Assembly (NCBI GenBank): GCA_964628455.1 | Contig: CAZVPD010000122.1 | Coordinates: forward strand, 1-12,020 | DNA from: JAQVWU01 sp964628455 | Lineage (GTDB): Bacteria; Bacillota; Clostridia; Oscillospirales; CAG-272 | DNA length: 12,020 nt | Direction: 5' to 3' | Shown here: in pieces, positions 1 to 6,508 of the stretch | Position numbering within the stretch: position 1 is the first letter of the stretch | How the letters are laid out: every line of letters begins with the position of its first letter | Translations under genes and position numbers: made by a program | Notes under the pieces: model-generated | What the model was told of the DNA's origin: nothing | Database searches by the model: none | What the model saw: the letters and a program-made list of their open reading frames with translations, nothing else

Positions 1-649
1 GAGTCTCCGCGAAGAGCCGCCCATCACCGAAGCGCTCGTGGCCGACGCCATGGAGCATCTCGGGGGCCATCAGCATTACGGGCGTCCGCAGACGCTGCTG
101 TTTTACGGGAACGAACCGGTCCTGGTCGACTCGGGCTGCTGCGATTACGATATCTGGGACTTCTACCGTTATCTGCGTTCGGCGGAGGCGCATAATGTCG
201 TGTACTGCCCGGACTTTCCCGACGAACAGTGCGGGATCGAGCCGGGCATCGCGAGCTTCGACGAAGCAAAGCGGGAGATCGCACTTACCTGCAGGGTTTC
301 GTGCGGAGGCAGGTCCTATGTGTGGGAGCGGTTTCTCCGCCTTGAAGGAGACGGGCTGACGGTCGAAGACCATGCGTCTTCGGAGGACCCGCTGAAGTGG
401 GCGGCAAACTTTTATCTCGCCCGCAGGGATATCAGGATTGATCCCGGCGGACGGACGGCAAGTCAGCTTTCGGACCGCTTCATCGTGAAGATCACGACAA
501 GCCTGCCTTTCGAAGCGGTCTTCGCGCCGGTCATGAACGAGGAGAACAGGATGGATTATGCGAGGTGCCTCCGGTTTTCCGGCGAGGGGAAGACGTTCGA
601 TTTAAAAACCGTCCTCCGGTTTACGGAAAGACAGCGCGCCGAAGAGTAA
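1..649 (+). CDS. Heparinase II/III-like polysaccharide lyase, C-terminal part (5' truncated)
   Basis: The reading frame is open from base 2, so the gene starts left of the window and only about 216 C-terminal residues are present. The segment around bases 50-200 reads H-L-G-G-H-Q-H-Y-G, then LFYGNEPVLVDSG, then RSAEAHNVV. This matches the heparinase II/III-like C-terminal domain (PF07940), whose core is a His-Gly-His segment, a strand with a VDxG-type turn, and a conserved R-(S/T)-xx-A-H-N-x-V motif. The rest is beta-rich, as expected for the beta-sandwich of these (alpha/alpha) toroid plus sandwich lyases. Family members cleave uronic-acid polysaccharides such as heparin, heparan or alginate by beta-elimination, but many clostridial homologues are uncharacterised. 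Any signal peptide and the toroid domain lie outside the window. The usual HxHxD is here HQHYG, so the exact substrate and activity are uncertain. A strong terminator follows the stop codon. Confidence 0.75.
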   Translation, partial: SLREEPPITEALVADAMEHLGGHQHYGRPQTLLFYGNEPVLVDSGCCDYDIWDFYRYLRSAEAHNVVYCPDFPDEQCGIEPGIASFDEAKREIALTCRVSCGGRSYVWERFLRLEGDGLTVEDHASSEDPLKWAANFYLARRDIRIDPGGRTASQLSDRFIVKITTSLPFEAVFAPVMNEENRMDYARCLRFSGEGKTFDLKTVLRFTERQRAEE

Positions 650-656
650 AAACTCA

Positions 657-682
657 CGCCCCGGAAAACCGGGGCGCTTTTT
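657..682 (+). terminator. Rho-independent terminator of the lyase gene
   Basis: A perfect 8-bp stem (657-664 with 669-676) closes an AAAA tetraloop and is followed by a C and a five-T run. It begins 7 bases after the lyase stop codon at 647-649. Spacing, GC-rich stem and T-tract fit an intrinsic terminator on the plus strand. Confidence 0.85.
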
Positions 683-689
683 ATGAGGA

Positions 690-703
690 TTCCCCCGGGG
701 GAA
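690..703. repeat. 14-bp perfect palindrome after the terminator
   Basis: TTCCCCCGGGGGAA is a perfect palindrome 7 bases past the T-tract of the terminator. It may be a degraded end of the hairpin repeat family that fills this intergenic region. No function can be assigned. Confidence 0.4.
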
Positions 704-747
704 GAGAGCGGGTGAAGCGGGACCGTCCCTGCGCTTTTCAGGTGCTG

Positions 748-853
748 ACCACCCCGGTGCTGACGCACCACCCCTCCTGAGAGGGGAATAGACGCGGAAC
801 AGACGTTTTTAAAATTCCCCTCTTTGGAGGGGTGTCCGAAGGACAGGGTGGTT
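748..853. repeat. Modular hairpin repeat, two arms in inverted orientation
   Basis: Two arms face each other. The plus arm (748-789) reads ACCACCCC, a small stem-loop (GGTGC-TGAC-GCACC, 756-769), then CCCCTC-CTGA-GAGGGG and AAT. The minus arm (814-853) has the same plan: AACCACCCT, a different small stem-loop (GTCC-TTC-GGAC), then ACCCCTC-CAAA-GAGGGGAAT. The outer and inner blocks are shared and the middle stem-loop differs. A related, more degraded stretch lies at 884-913. The region sits between convergent genes. The element looks non-coding, like a REP/MITE-type intergenic repeat. Confidence 0.7.
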
Positions 854-948
854 GAGACCGTATCCGCGCTTTCAGGAAGGCCATCCCGGTGCTTCCGCAA
901 CGGGGTGGTCAAACACGAACGGTATAGCGCAGGGAAATACCTTTATAA

Positions 949-1002
949 CCGCCCCGCCCCAAGGAACGCATCGCGTTCCTTTACCCTTCCGAAGAGGGGA
1001 AT
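949..1002 (+). repeat. Modular hairpin repeat, single arm
   Basis: This copy has the same outer block (CCGCCCCGCCCC) and inner block (ACCCTTCCGAAGAGGGGAAT) as the element at 748-853, but its middle stem-loop is AAGGAACGC-ATC-GCGTTCCTT, a perfect 9-bp stem with a 3-base loop at 961-981. Bases 951-1002 match 3506-3557 at 47 of 52 positions, which makes this a dispersed repeat. From 1003 to 1109 nothing further can be recognised. Confidence 0.75.
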
Positions 1003-1109
1003 GTGTGTCGCGGTCTGAATCGTATCCGGCCGCATGACGGAGCCGCGCGAATCCGGTTTCCTCCGTTCCGCTGCGCGCCGCTTCGGAAAACTGATTCATT
1101 ATCTTGATT

Positions 1110-2643
1110 TTATCTGATTTGGGGTGTTCCTGACTGTACTTTCCCGGACATTTCCGCTTCTCGGTCCGGGCTGATGACCATGGACCGGCAGATTTGGGTT
1201 AAGGCGTCTTCCTGACCGACATTGCCTGGAAAAATGATCAGAGGAAGGCCGGGCCATTTGGTCCGGTCCCCGCAGCNNNNNNNNNNAGCGGACTGCCGGA
1301 ACGCCCGGCAGTACCTGCCCGAGGGCCGTGCAGCGCCGGATGCCTAAAGCGCGCGCGGCGATATCGCTCGACGTGATGCCGCCCTTGGTGATCACCAGTG
1401 ACGGCCGGGATTCCAGACTGCGCACGACGGCGGTCAGCGCCGCCGAAACGCGCCCGGCATCGGCCAGCGCCGCGGATCCGTTTCCGGCAGCTGCCGCCTG
1501 GTCCTGACCGGCGCGCGTTATAAAACCTTCCAGTGCCGATGAAGTGTACAGCACGACCGAACGGCCGCTTTTGAGAGCGGATTCCGTATGTTCCGTGACT
1601 GCTCCGATTTCCCGTTCTGCCGGAATTCCTCCGGCCAGAACGGCAGCCACCTGCAGGGGGACCGGCGTGCAGGCCGTGTGCTCCAGCAGATGAGTCAGCT
1701 GACGGCGGGTTTTGGGCACATGTGAACCGACGATGATCAGGGCGTTGAGGGGTCTCCCGGCCGCTGCAGGCGGCGGGAAAAGATCATCGGCCTGCAGAAG
1801 CGGCCTGTCAGGTACCTGCAGATAAGCTTTGACAAACGAAGCCGCAGTCCGGTACAAAAACCGTTTGCCCTGCCGTTCGGCCGTGTACAGGGCTGCCGTC
1901 AGGACCCGAAGGTCTTCGTAACAGGTTGCATTCACGATGATCCGGCGGTTGGAACGGCAGGCCGTGAGCAGCCGTGTGACCGCCTCCCAGCCGCCTTCTC
2001 TCAGCAGATCCAGGCTGACAGACCAGACTTCGGCAGCGGATGTTGTCCCGCCGCTTTTTTCCTCAATATATTGCTTCAAGTCCGAGTGATGATAGGGGAA
2101 AGCGCCGTCGCGGGCGTATTCCGTTTCGGCGACCGGAATCCGGTGCCCATCATGACTCAGGTAATGGATGTCTTCGGCGGTGATTCGTCCGCCTTCAAGG
2201 AAAAAGGGGATGAACAACTCGCCGTCGACAGACTGTCCGGTCCCTTTTTCCCAGGCTGTCCGGATCGCATCCGTTTCAGCCGGATAATGGCCGCGCAGGG
2301 TGGAGTCGCTGCGGCTGATCACCGTAAACGCCCGGCCGGTCACCTGTCCGGCCCGGCACAGATCCCCGACGATTGTCTCATTCAGCCGGACCGCCTGTTC
2401 CCGGTCCAGGGAACGGGTATTATGCTGGATAAAAAAAGCCTGCTCCTGCCGCAGGGCCCGGATCAGAATGTCGGGATCCCAGGTCATATAAACGGCAATC
2501 CCGTGAATGGTCTGAATGCCGGTCGGGTCGTCGTCAAGAATGACCGTGACCCGGTCCGGCCGTCCGGCAGCGGCGATCTGCCGGTCAGCCGCCTGCAGGA
2601 TTTCCGGTCTGTACGAATAATCAAGTCCTTTTTCTGCAGACAT
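1110..2643 (-). CDS. Four-carbon acid sugar kinase family protein (DUF1537, OtnK/DtnK-like), split by an assembly gap
   Basis: This ATP-dependent kinase family phosphorylates four-carbon acid sugars and their 3-oxo forms (erythronate/threonate catabolism). Visible signatures, numbered from the ATG at 2643, are VILDDDPTG (about 34-42), RSDSTLRGHYPAE (111-123), PFFLEGGR (146-153), VGSHVPKT (305-312), an ITKGGITSSD nucleotide-side motif, GQVLPGVPAVR, and after the gap GDRTKWPG and IIFPGNVGQEDAL. The start is chosen at 2643 because GGAGG lies 8 bases upstream; the frame runs open to 2733 but has no comparable site there. The 10 Ns at 1277-1286 shift the apparent frame, giving a false end at 1099. 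With the Ns removed the frame continues to TAA at 1110-1112, giving about 506 residues, the normal family length. Its upstream partner on the same strand is the racemase-like gene. Exact substrate unknown. Confidence 0.9.
1277..1286. other. Assembly gap 1 (10 N), probably of zero length
   Basis: The run of N is a placeholder inside the kinase gene. Both flanks end in the same three bases (AGC before and AGC after on the plus strand). Merging them gives V-R-C-G-D-R-T-K-W-P-G on the coding strand, as expected for the family, and a coding length divisible by three. Confidence 0.85.
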
Positions 2644-2675
2644 AAACAGATCCTCCGGATGATGGTTTGCCTGAC

Positions 2676-2687
2676 CTGACCGGTCAG
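2676..2687. promoter_or_regulatory. 12-bp palindrome upstream of the acid-sugar kinase
   Basis: CTGACCGGTCAG is a perfect palindrome 33-44 bases upstream of the kinase ATG, in the 153-base space between the racemase-like gene and the kinase gene. It could be an operator half-site pair or a small RNA hairpin. No regulator gene is nearby to support either reading. The rest of this spacer shows only the kinase ribosome binding site and a weak 5-bp stem at 2734-2751. Confidence 0.3.
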
Positions 2688-2796
2688 CAGACCGAAGGTC
2701 GGGAACAGCGTGATGTTCGGAAGTTTGCGGCATCCGGGCAGCCGGTCCCGGGATTCGGATTGTCCGGTGACGCGTCTCCCGTGACGGAACTCCGTA

Positions 2797-3453
2797 TCAG
2801 TCTTTCAATATCTTTCGCGCTCTTTCGACACCCAGACGGGGGCTTGTCAAAACCGGTTTGGAAATATCGCCCAGATATGGCAGTAGAGCCGTCATGCTGC
2901 CCTGGGCCAGAACGACGACATCGGCCCTTTCCGAATTTTCGCGGATGGCATCCAGTATCAGGCGATTGTGTTTTTCCTTATCGGCTTCCTGCGTGAGCGC
3001 CGCAAAAGCGCCTTTTACCAGACAGGGCTGCAGATCGATGGATTTACCCTTTTCACGGGCGACGGATTCGATCAGCCGGCAGCTGGGTCCCAGCGTTGTT
3101 TCGACGGTGGCGACGGTAAGGATCCGCCGCCCGATGTCAACGGCTTTTTCGGCCATCGCCTGATCGATCTTCAGCGCGGGTACATGCACCAGCCGGGAAG
3201 CGATATCAAAGGCTTCTCCTACGGATGAACACTGGTTGAAAATCAGATCGGCGCCCATCGCTTCGGCCTCGACAGCGTAGGCGCAGATGCGCCGCACAAC
3301 GGCCGGCGTAACACCGCCGTGCTCCATGACCTCGGGCAGAAGGCTGTCATCGATGATGTTGACCATACGGACTTCCGGTATGATTTCCGAAAAAAGGGCT
3401 TTGAGATCAAGAATGGAAACAAGGCTGGTGTGAATCAGAACAACTTTTTTCAT
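2797..3453 (-). CDS. Aspartate/glutamate racemase family protein
   Basis: A 218-residue protein of the Asp/Glu/hydantoin racemase fold (PF01177 type). It opens with a beta strand, KKVVLIHTSL, and has the first-lobe cysteine motif NQCSSVGE (Cys75) and a second-lobe motif VLAQGSM (181-187). Classical racemases carry a second catalytic Cys (GCT) at the latter site; here Gly-Ser replaces it. Loss of that Cys argues against a standard two-base amino-acid racemase and favours an isomerase or lyase acting on a related acid. The start is set at ATG 3453, with AGGAG 8 bases upstream; an in-frame GTG at 3462 overlaps the ribosome binding site region. It is followed 153 bases later by the acid-sugar kinase on the same strand, so the pair probably acts on one hydroxy-acid substrate. 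Family assignment is confident, reaction unknown. Confidence 0.8.
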   Translation of the reverse strand: MKKVVLIHTSLVSILDLKALFSEIIPEVRMVNIIDDSLLPEVMEHGGVTPAVVRRICAYAVEAEAMGADLIFNQCSSVGEAFDIASRLVHVPALKIDQAMAEKAVDIGRRILTVATVETTLGPSCRLIESVAREKGKSIDLQPCLVKGAFAALTQEADKEKHNRLILDAIRENSERADVVVLAQGSMTALLPYLGDISKPVLTSPRLGVERARKILKD

Positions 3454-3502
3454 GGCGGACACTCCTGTAATTGTTTTCCGGACTGCATTTTTCCCGACAT
3501 TA

Positions 3503-3615
3503 CCAGCCCCGCCCCGGGGAACGCATCGCGTTCCTTTACCCCTCCAAAGAGGAGAATCGGTCGGATTCTGTTCATTCCCCTCTCCGGAGGGGCGGAGCGT
3601 CGGCGCCGGGACGGT
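3503..3615. repeat. Modular hairpin repeat, two inverted arms
   Basis: The plus arm (3503-3557) is the near-copy of 951-1002 with the same GGAACGC-ATC-GCGTTCC stem-loop (3518-3534) and a CCCCTCCAAAGAGGAGAAT end. The minus arm (3574-3615) ends in CCCCTCCGGAGAGGGGAAT, and its core GGCGCCGACGCTCC resembles the GGTGCTGACGCACC core at 756-769 (11 of 14). It fills the spacer between the racemase-like gene and the membrane-protein gene. Finding the same family on both sides of gap 1 supports a single source genome. Confidence 0.75.
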
Positions 3616-3780
3616 CGGACTTTGTCTCGGCTGATTTTAACCCGGGAACATATCGGTGATCGCCGGATCTCCGTTTAATCGTTAATAAAAAGACTGTGGG
3701 TCAGCAGATATAGGACGGCAAGAATCCCGAAGGCCAGTGAACAGTAAATCAGAACAGCTTTTTCTTTTCTGATTGCCAAA

Positions 3781-3917
3781 ATGCTTAAAATAAACATTCA
3801 ATTATTTGCTCATAAAAAAGGTATGGGTTCTACCAAGAACGGCCGTGATTCTGAGTCCAAACGTCTTGGCGTAAAACGTGCAGACGGTCAGAAAGTTCTT
3901 GCAGGCAACATTCTTGT
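3781..3917 (+). pseudogene. rpmA: 5' fragment of the ribosomal protein bL27 gene (probable assembly chimera)
   Basis: The plus strand encodes MLKINIQLFAHKKGMGSTKN and continues with the GRDSESKRLGVKRADGQ and AGNILV blocks, which is unmistakably the N-terminal 45 residues of bL27 with the Bacillota-type N-terminal extension. It is cut at gap 2, about half the usual length. There is no ribosome binding site before the ATG, no neighbouring rplU or obg, and the sequence is more AT-rich than most of the window. It lies exactly between the two halves of an oppositely oriented membrane protein gene. I read it as sequence joined by the assembler through the short shared string near 3778-3791 (AAAATGCTTAAAAT), not as a working gene here. 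Confidence 0.8.
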
Positions 3918-3927
3918 NNNNNNNNNN
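3918..3927. other. Assembly gap 2 (10 N)
   Basis: This placeholder gap follows the rpmA fragment. The sequence right of it (3928 onward) belongs to the small membrane protein, not to bL27, so the left contig end is chimeric. True missing length cannot be read; homologue length suggests only a few residues of the membrane protein are absent. Confidence 0.7.
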
Positions 3928-4125
3928 CAGCCGCAATGAGTACTGTTACATCCCACCAGGGACCGGTGTCAAAATCAACCGTTCACGCCGCCATGAACAG
4001 AAAAAATATCACCGTCACCGATATACAGGTCAGTGTCATCCATATCGCCCATTTGCCCAAACGGCTTTCCGGAAATATCCTTTTCATGCTTTTCCTCCTT
4101 TATAAATTTTCCGCGTGTGTTGTTT

Positions 4126-4154
4126 ATATTAAAACTGCCTCGAAACCCATTGAA
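4126..4154 (-). promoter_or_regulatory. Candidate promoter of the small membrane protein gene
   Basis: On the minus strand, TTCAAT (4154-4149) and TAATAT (4131-4126) are separated by 17 bases, in an AT-rich stretch about 40 bases before the ATG at 4087. The -35 match is weak. The region from 4155 to 4239, after the nitrilase stop, shows no convincing terminator. Confidence 0.35.
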
Positions 4155-4239
4155 AAAAATGCCCGGATCCGATCATCATAGGACTATCGGTGTAAACGGA
4201 AGCTCTTCTGCGACCGAGCCGCGTCCCATGCAGGCCGTT

Positions 4240-5187
4240 TTACAGACCGAAATAATTGCGCCTGTGGGCGCGGGCGCGGGCGAAATAATCGGCGAGCGGT
4301 TCGATTTCGAATTCGGCCATGATGTCCTGGACCGACAGGCCGTCCTCCTCGCAGGTCAGCAGCACCGAACCGACGTGACCGGGGTCGTAAACGGTCAGCG
4401 CGCGGCCGTATTTGCGCTTGGCTTCGACAAAACGGCCGGCATTGCAGTCGATGTGCGCGAGGGCGCAGTCGAGGTTCACGGTATGGGTCACATGGTTATA
4501 ATAGTTGGTGGTTCGGGACAGTTTCTCGCCGAACGGATTGAGGATCGTGCCCTCGTCCCCGGCGATCGCGCCCGCGAAATGCGCGCGGCAGGCGTAGGCC
4601 CACTGCTGCTGCCGCAGGCCGCCGTGGTACTGGGAGCAGAAGACGATGAGGTCGGGTTTCTGCGGGATATAGCGCTCGAGCAGTTCGTTGAAGTTGAGGT
4701 CAAAGCAGATGGCGCATGCGATCTTGCCGATGTCGGTTCGGATGACCTCCGCTTTTTCGCCGTATCCGACGCGGCCCGTGTCGTTTTCGTCCATGGTGAC
4801 GTGGTTTTTGTCGTAGACGCCGGCGATCGTCCCGTCGCGCGCGATGATCTGCGTCGAGTTCCTCTTGTAAAACAGCCTGTCCTCGGGCGTGTACCGGTGC
4901 GCCGAATAGGCGATGAGGCAGTTCGCCGATCTTGCCGTCTCCCTGAGGTGGTCCCGCACGGCGCCGTCCGCAGCCCTGAGGTATTCCGTCTGCCGGTGTT
5001 CCGTGAAGTTCGCGAACCTGTCGCAGGTCTCGGGCAGGACGATGAGGTCCGGATGCGAGGGCAGCACCTGTCCGATGAGGTCGTCGAGCCTCCGGCAGGC
5101 GGCCTCCGTCAGTTTATCGAAGCCCGCGCCGTAGTCCCCCTGATTGTCCCGGGCGCATATCAGGCTGATGGTGACCCTTTTTGCCAT
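4240..5187 (-). CDS. Carbon-nitrogen hydrolase (nitrilase superfamily)
   Basis: A 315-residue cytosolic protein with the full nitrilase-superfamily triad: Glu53 in LPETCD, Lys127 in VYDKNHV and Cys161 in AICFDLNFNEL. Length and motif spacing are normal for the family, whose members cleave amides, carbamoyl groups or nitriles through a thioester intermediate. No signal peptide is present. ATG 5187 has an AGGGGG site 6 bases upstream. It is the last gene of a tight minus-strand operon, starting 28 bases after the enolase-superfamily stop. That context suggests it removes an N-acyl or amide group from a sugar-acid or related intermediate; a true nitrile substrate is less likely. The exact substrate is not visible from the sequence. 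Confidence 0.88.
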   Translation of the reverse strand: MAKRVTISLICARDNQGDYGAGFDKLTEAACRRLDDLIGQVLPSHPDLIVLPETCDRFANFTEHRQTEYLRAADGAVRDHLRETARSANCLIAYSAHRYTPEDRLFYKRNSTQIIARDGTIAGVYDKNHVTMDENDTGRVGYGEKAEVIRTDIGKIACAICFDLNFNELLERYIPQKPDLIVFCSQYHGGLRQQQWAYACRAHFAGAIAGDEGTILNPFGEKLSRTTNYYNHVTHTVNLDCALAHIDCNAGRFVEAKRKYGRALTVYDPGHVGSVLLTCEEDGLSVQDIMAEFEIEPLADYFARARAHRRNYFGL

Positions 5188-5215
5188 AATTGTCCCCCTG
5201 TTCGTTGTTTTTTGT

Positions 5216-6505
5216 TTATTCTCGAAACATTTCGTCGTAATACGCGTAATCGAGGAAAACGGACGCGTCGGACGCGAAATCGCCGTCCGTGTCGTAAAAG
5301 CCCCCTGCGTAACCCGAAGGCCGCCCTCCGCCGGCGAGGCGGCTTTTTTCCATGCTCTCCCACGAGGCGTAGTTCTGATGGCCGTTGGATTCGATCACGC
5401 CCGTTTTTATCGACGGCAGCGGCGGAAGGCAGGAAGCGAACTGTTTGTTCCATTCGAGGACGAACGGATTGACCGTCAGGTCGGCGCAGAAGCAGGGAAC
5501 ACCGCGCTTTTCCGCAGCGGCCGCGATGCGGAAGCTCTCGGTCAGCGTCTTGACGACGGGTTTGAGCGCGACCGCGCCGTAGCCCGCGTCGATGCGCCCG
5601 AGCGCGTGCGCGAGGCTGTGCGCGCTCTCGTCCGCCGTGATGCGTACGGGCAGGTCGCTCACGTCGAATTCCGACTCTTCGGGAAAGGGCTCCTCCAGCA
5701 GGAGGATATCGGGCAGAAGGCCGATGCGGTCCGCGTGTCCGAGCAGTTCGCCGAGGACGTCCGGGGAGGGATAGCAGCCGTTGGCGTCCAGATAGAACGG
5801 AATGCGCCCGCTGTCCGTATAGGGCGTGCCGAATTCTCCGGTCAGGGCGAAGATCGCGGACAGGCGCTCTTTGTCCCATTCGAGCATGGCGCGGACGTCG
5901 TTTCCGCCTGTGGGGTCGTGCCCGAGCTTGATCTTGAGGAGGATCTCGCCGCCCCCGAGGATGCGGCGCACGGCGCTCATGTCCGCGCTGTAGGTAACGA
6001 GCGGGATGCGCGCGAGCTTCGGCTGGCGGGCGCTGAGCGCGGGCTGAATCTCTTCGGGGATCAGGCCGCGGAAGCTTGTGATGCCCCTGTGCTTCGCGTA
6101 CAGGATATAGGCGGCCATGTCCACGGGCTGCAGGGCGTTGCGGATGAAGGTGGGGCGGAGGGAGCCCGCCGTTTCCGCCGCGTATTTTTCAACGAGCGGA
6201 AGCACATAGCCGATCACCTCGGCCGGGTCCCCGAAGCTGAAGCCCGCAAGCAGGTCCGCGGCGAAGCGTGTCAGCGAGAACATCAGCTCGTTCGCCGCCC
6301 CGAAGCCCAGCTTTGACGTGATCCCGCTGTCCGACCAGAGCACGCTCTGGTTTGCGGCCCCCGTCGCCGTAAAGCCGTCCGAGGTCAGCCGGACCGCCGT
6401 CTGCGGGCATCCGCCCGCCGCCGGGATCACCGCGCCCTTGAAGCCGAACGGCGCCAGGAAATCCTCGCCGCGTATCGCGGCTTTCGCCTTCCTGATCGTG
6501 ATCAT
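5216..6505 (-). CDS. Enolase superfamily enzyme (mandelate racemase/muconate-lactonizing type)
   Basis: A 429-residue protein with a C-terminal modified TIM barrel carrying the expected residues: KxK at 191-193 (LLKIKLG), metal ligands Asp240 (YLDANG), Glu271 or Glu272 (LLEEPFP) and the Asp292-Glu293 pair (ITADES), and Lys315 in ALKPVVKT. Members abstract a proton alpha to a carboxylate and act as acid-sugar dehydratases, epimerases or cycloisomerases. Lysines on both faces (KxK and Lys315) resemble muconate-lactonizing and dipeptide-epimerase subgroups more than mandelate racemase, which uses a His-Asp dyad. The C-terminal 60 residues (GHQNYASWESMEKS onward) are long. The start at 6505 is only 3 bases after the upstream dehydrogenase stop and no strong Shine-Dalgarno is seen, so translation is probably coupled. 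Substrate unknown. Confidence 0.85.
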   Translation of the reverse strand: MITIRKAKAAIRGEDFLAPFGFKGAVIPAAGGCPQTAVRLTSDGFTATGAANQSVLWSDSGITSKLGFGAANELMFSLTRFAADLLAGFSFGDPAEVIGYVLPLVEKYAAETAGSLRPTFIRNALQPVDMAAYILYAKHRGITSFRGLIPEEIQPALSARQPKLARIPLVTYSADMSAVRRILGGGEILLKIKLGHDPTGGNDVRAMLEWDKERLSAIFALTGEFGTPYTDSGRIPFYLDANGCYPSPDVLGELLGHADRIGLLPDILLLEEPFPEESEFDVSDLPVRITADESAHSLAHALGRIDAGYGAVALKPVVKTLTESFRIAAAAEKRGVPCFCADLTVNPFVLEWNKQFASCLPPLPSIKTGVIESNGHQNYASWESMEKSRLAGGGRPSGYAGGFYDTDGDFASDASVFLDYAYYDEMFRE

Positions 6506-6508
6506 CGT

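Larger units (their letters stand above)
3675..4087 (-). pseudogene. Small membrane protein gene, interrupted by foreign sequence and an in-frame TGA
   Basis: The N-terminal half starts at ATG 4087 after a strong AAGGAGG (6 bases upstream). It reads MKRIFPESRLGKWAIW followed by a hydrophobic helix (about residues 14-33), then hits TGA at 3985-3983. The same frame continues past the stop as TVDFDTGPWWDVTVLIAA up to gap 2 at 3928. The C-terminal half resumes at about 3791 and runs to TAA at 3677-3675, with ILSILAIRKEK and a final transmembrane helix ending in THSLFIND. The two halves together look like one protein of roughly 90-105 residues with two to three membrane helices, of a type I associate with small hypothetical proteins of Bacillota. 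Between the halves lie about 130 bases of rpmA-like sequence and 10 N. The gene is more AT-rich than its neighbours. The split is probably an assembly fault, whereas the TGA may be a true nonsense mutation. Confidence 0.65.

Noticed and set aside
748..1002. Possible CRISPR array
   Set aside because: The repeats are few, unevenly spaced, inverted relative to each other and lack unique spacers of constant size.
2644..2733. Extended N-terminus of the kinase from a start at 2733
   Set aside because: The added residues are not like the family N-terminus, and the GGAGG site 8 bases before 2643 marks the better start.
4155..4230. Possible terminator after the nitrilase gene (CCGAT/ATCGG stem then a T-run on the minus strand)
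   Set aside because: The stem is only 5 bp with a 12-base loop, and the T-run is 9 bases away from the stem.
4033..5472. Long open frame on the plus strand over the nitrilase gene
   Set aside because: It is antisense to a gene with an intact catalytic triad, has no ribosome binding site and shows shadow-type composition.
5144..6316. 390-codon plus-strand frame over the enolase-superfamily gene
   Set aside because: Antisense shadow; the minus strand carries all enolase-superfamily metal ligands.
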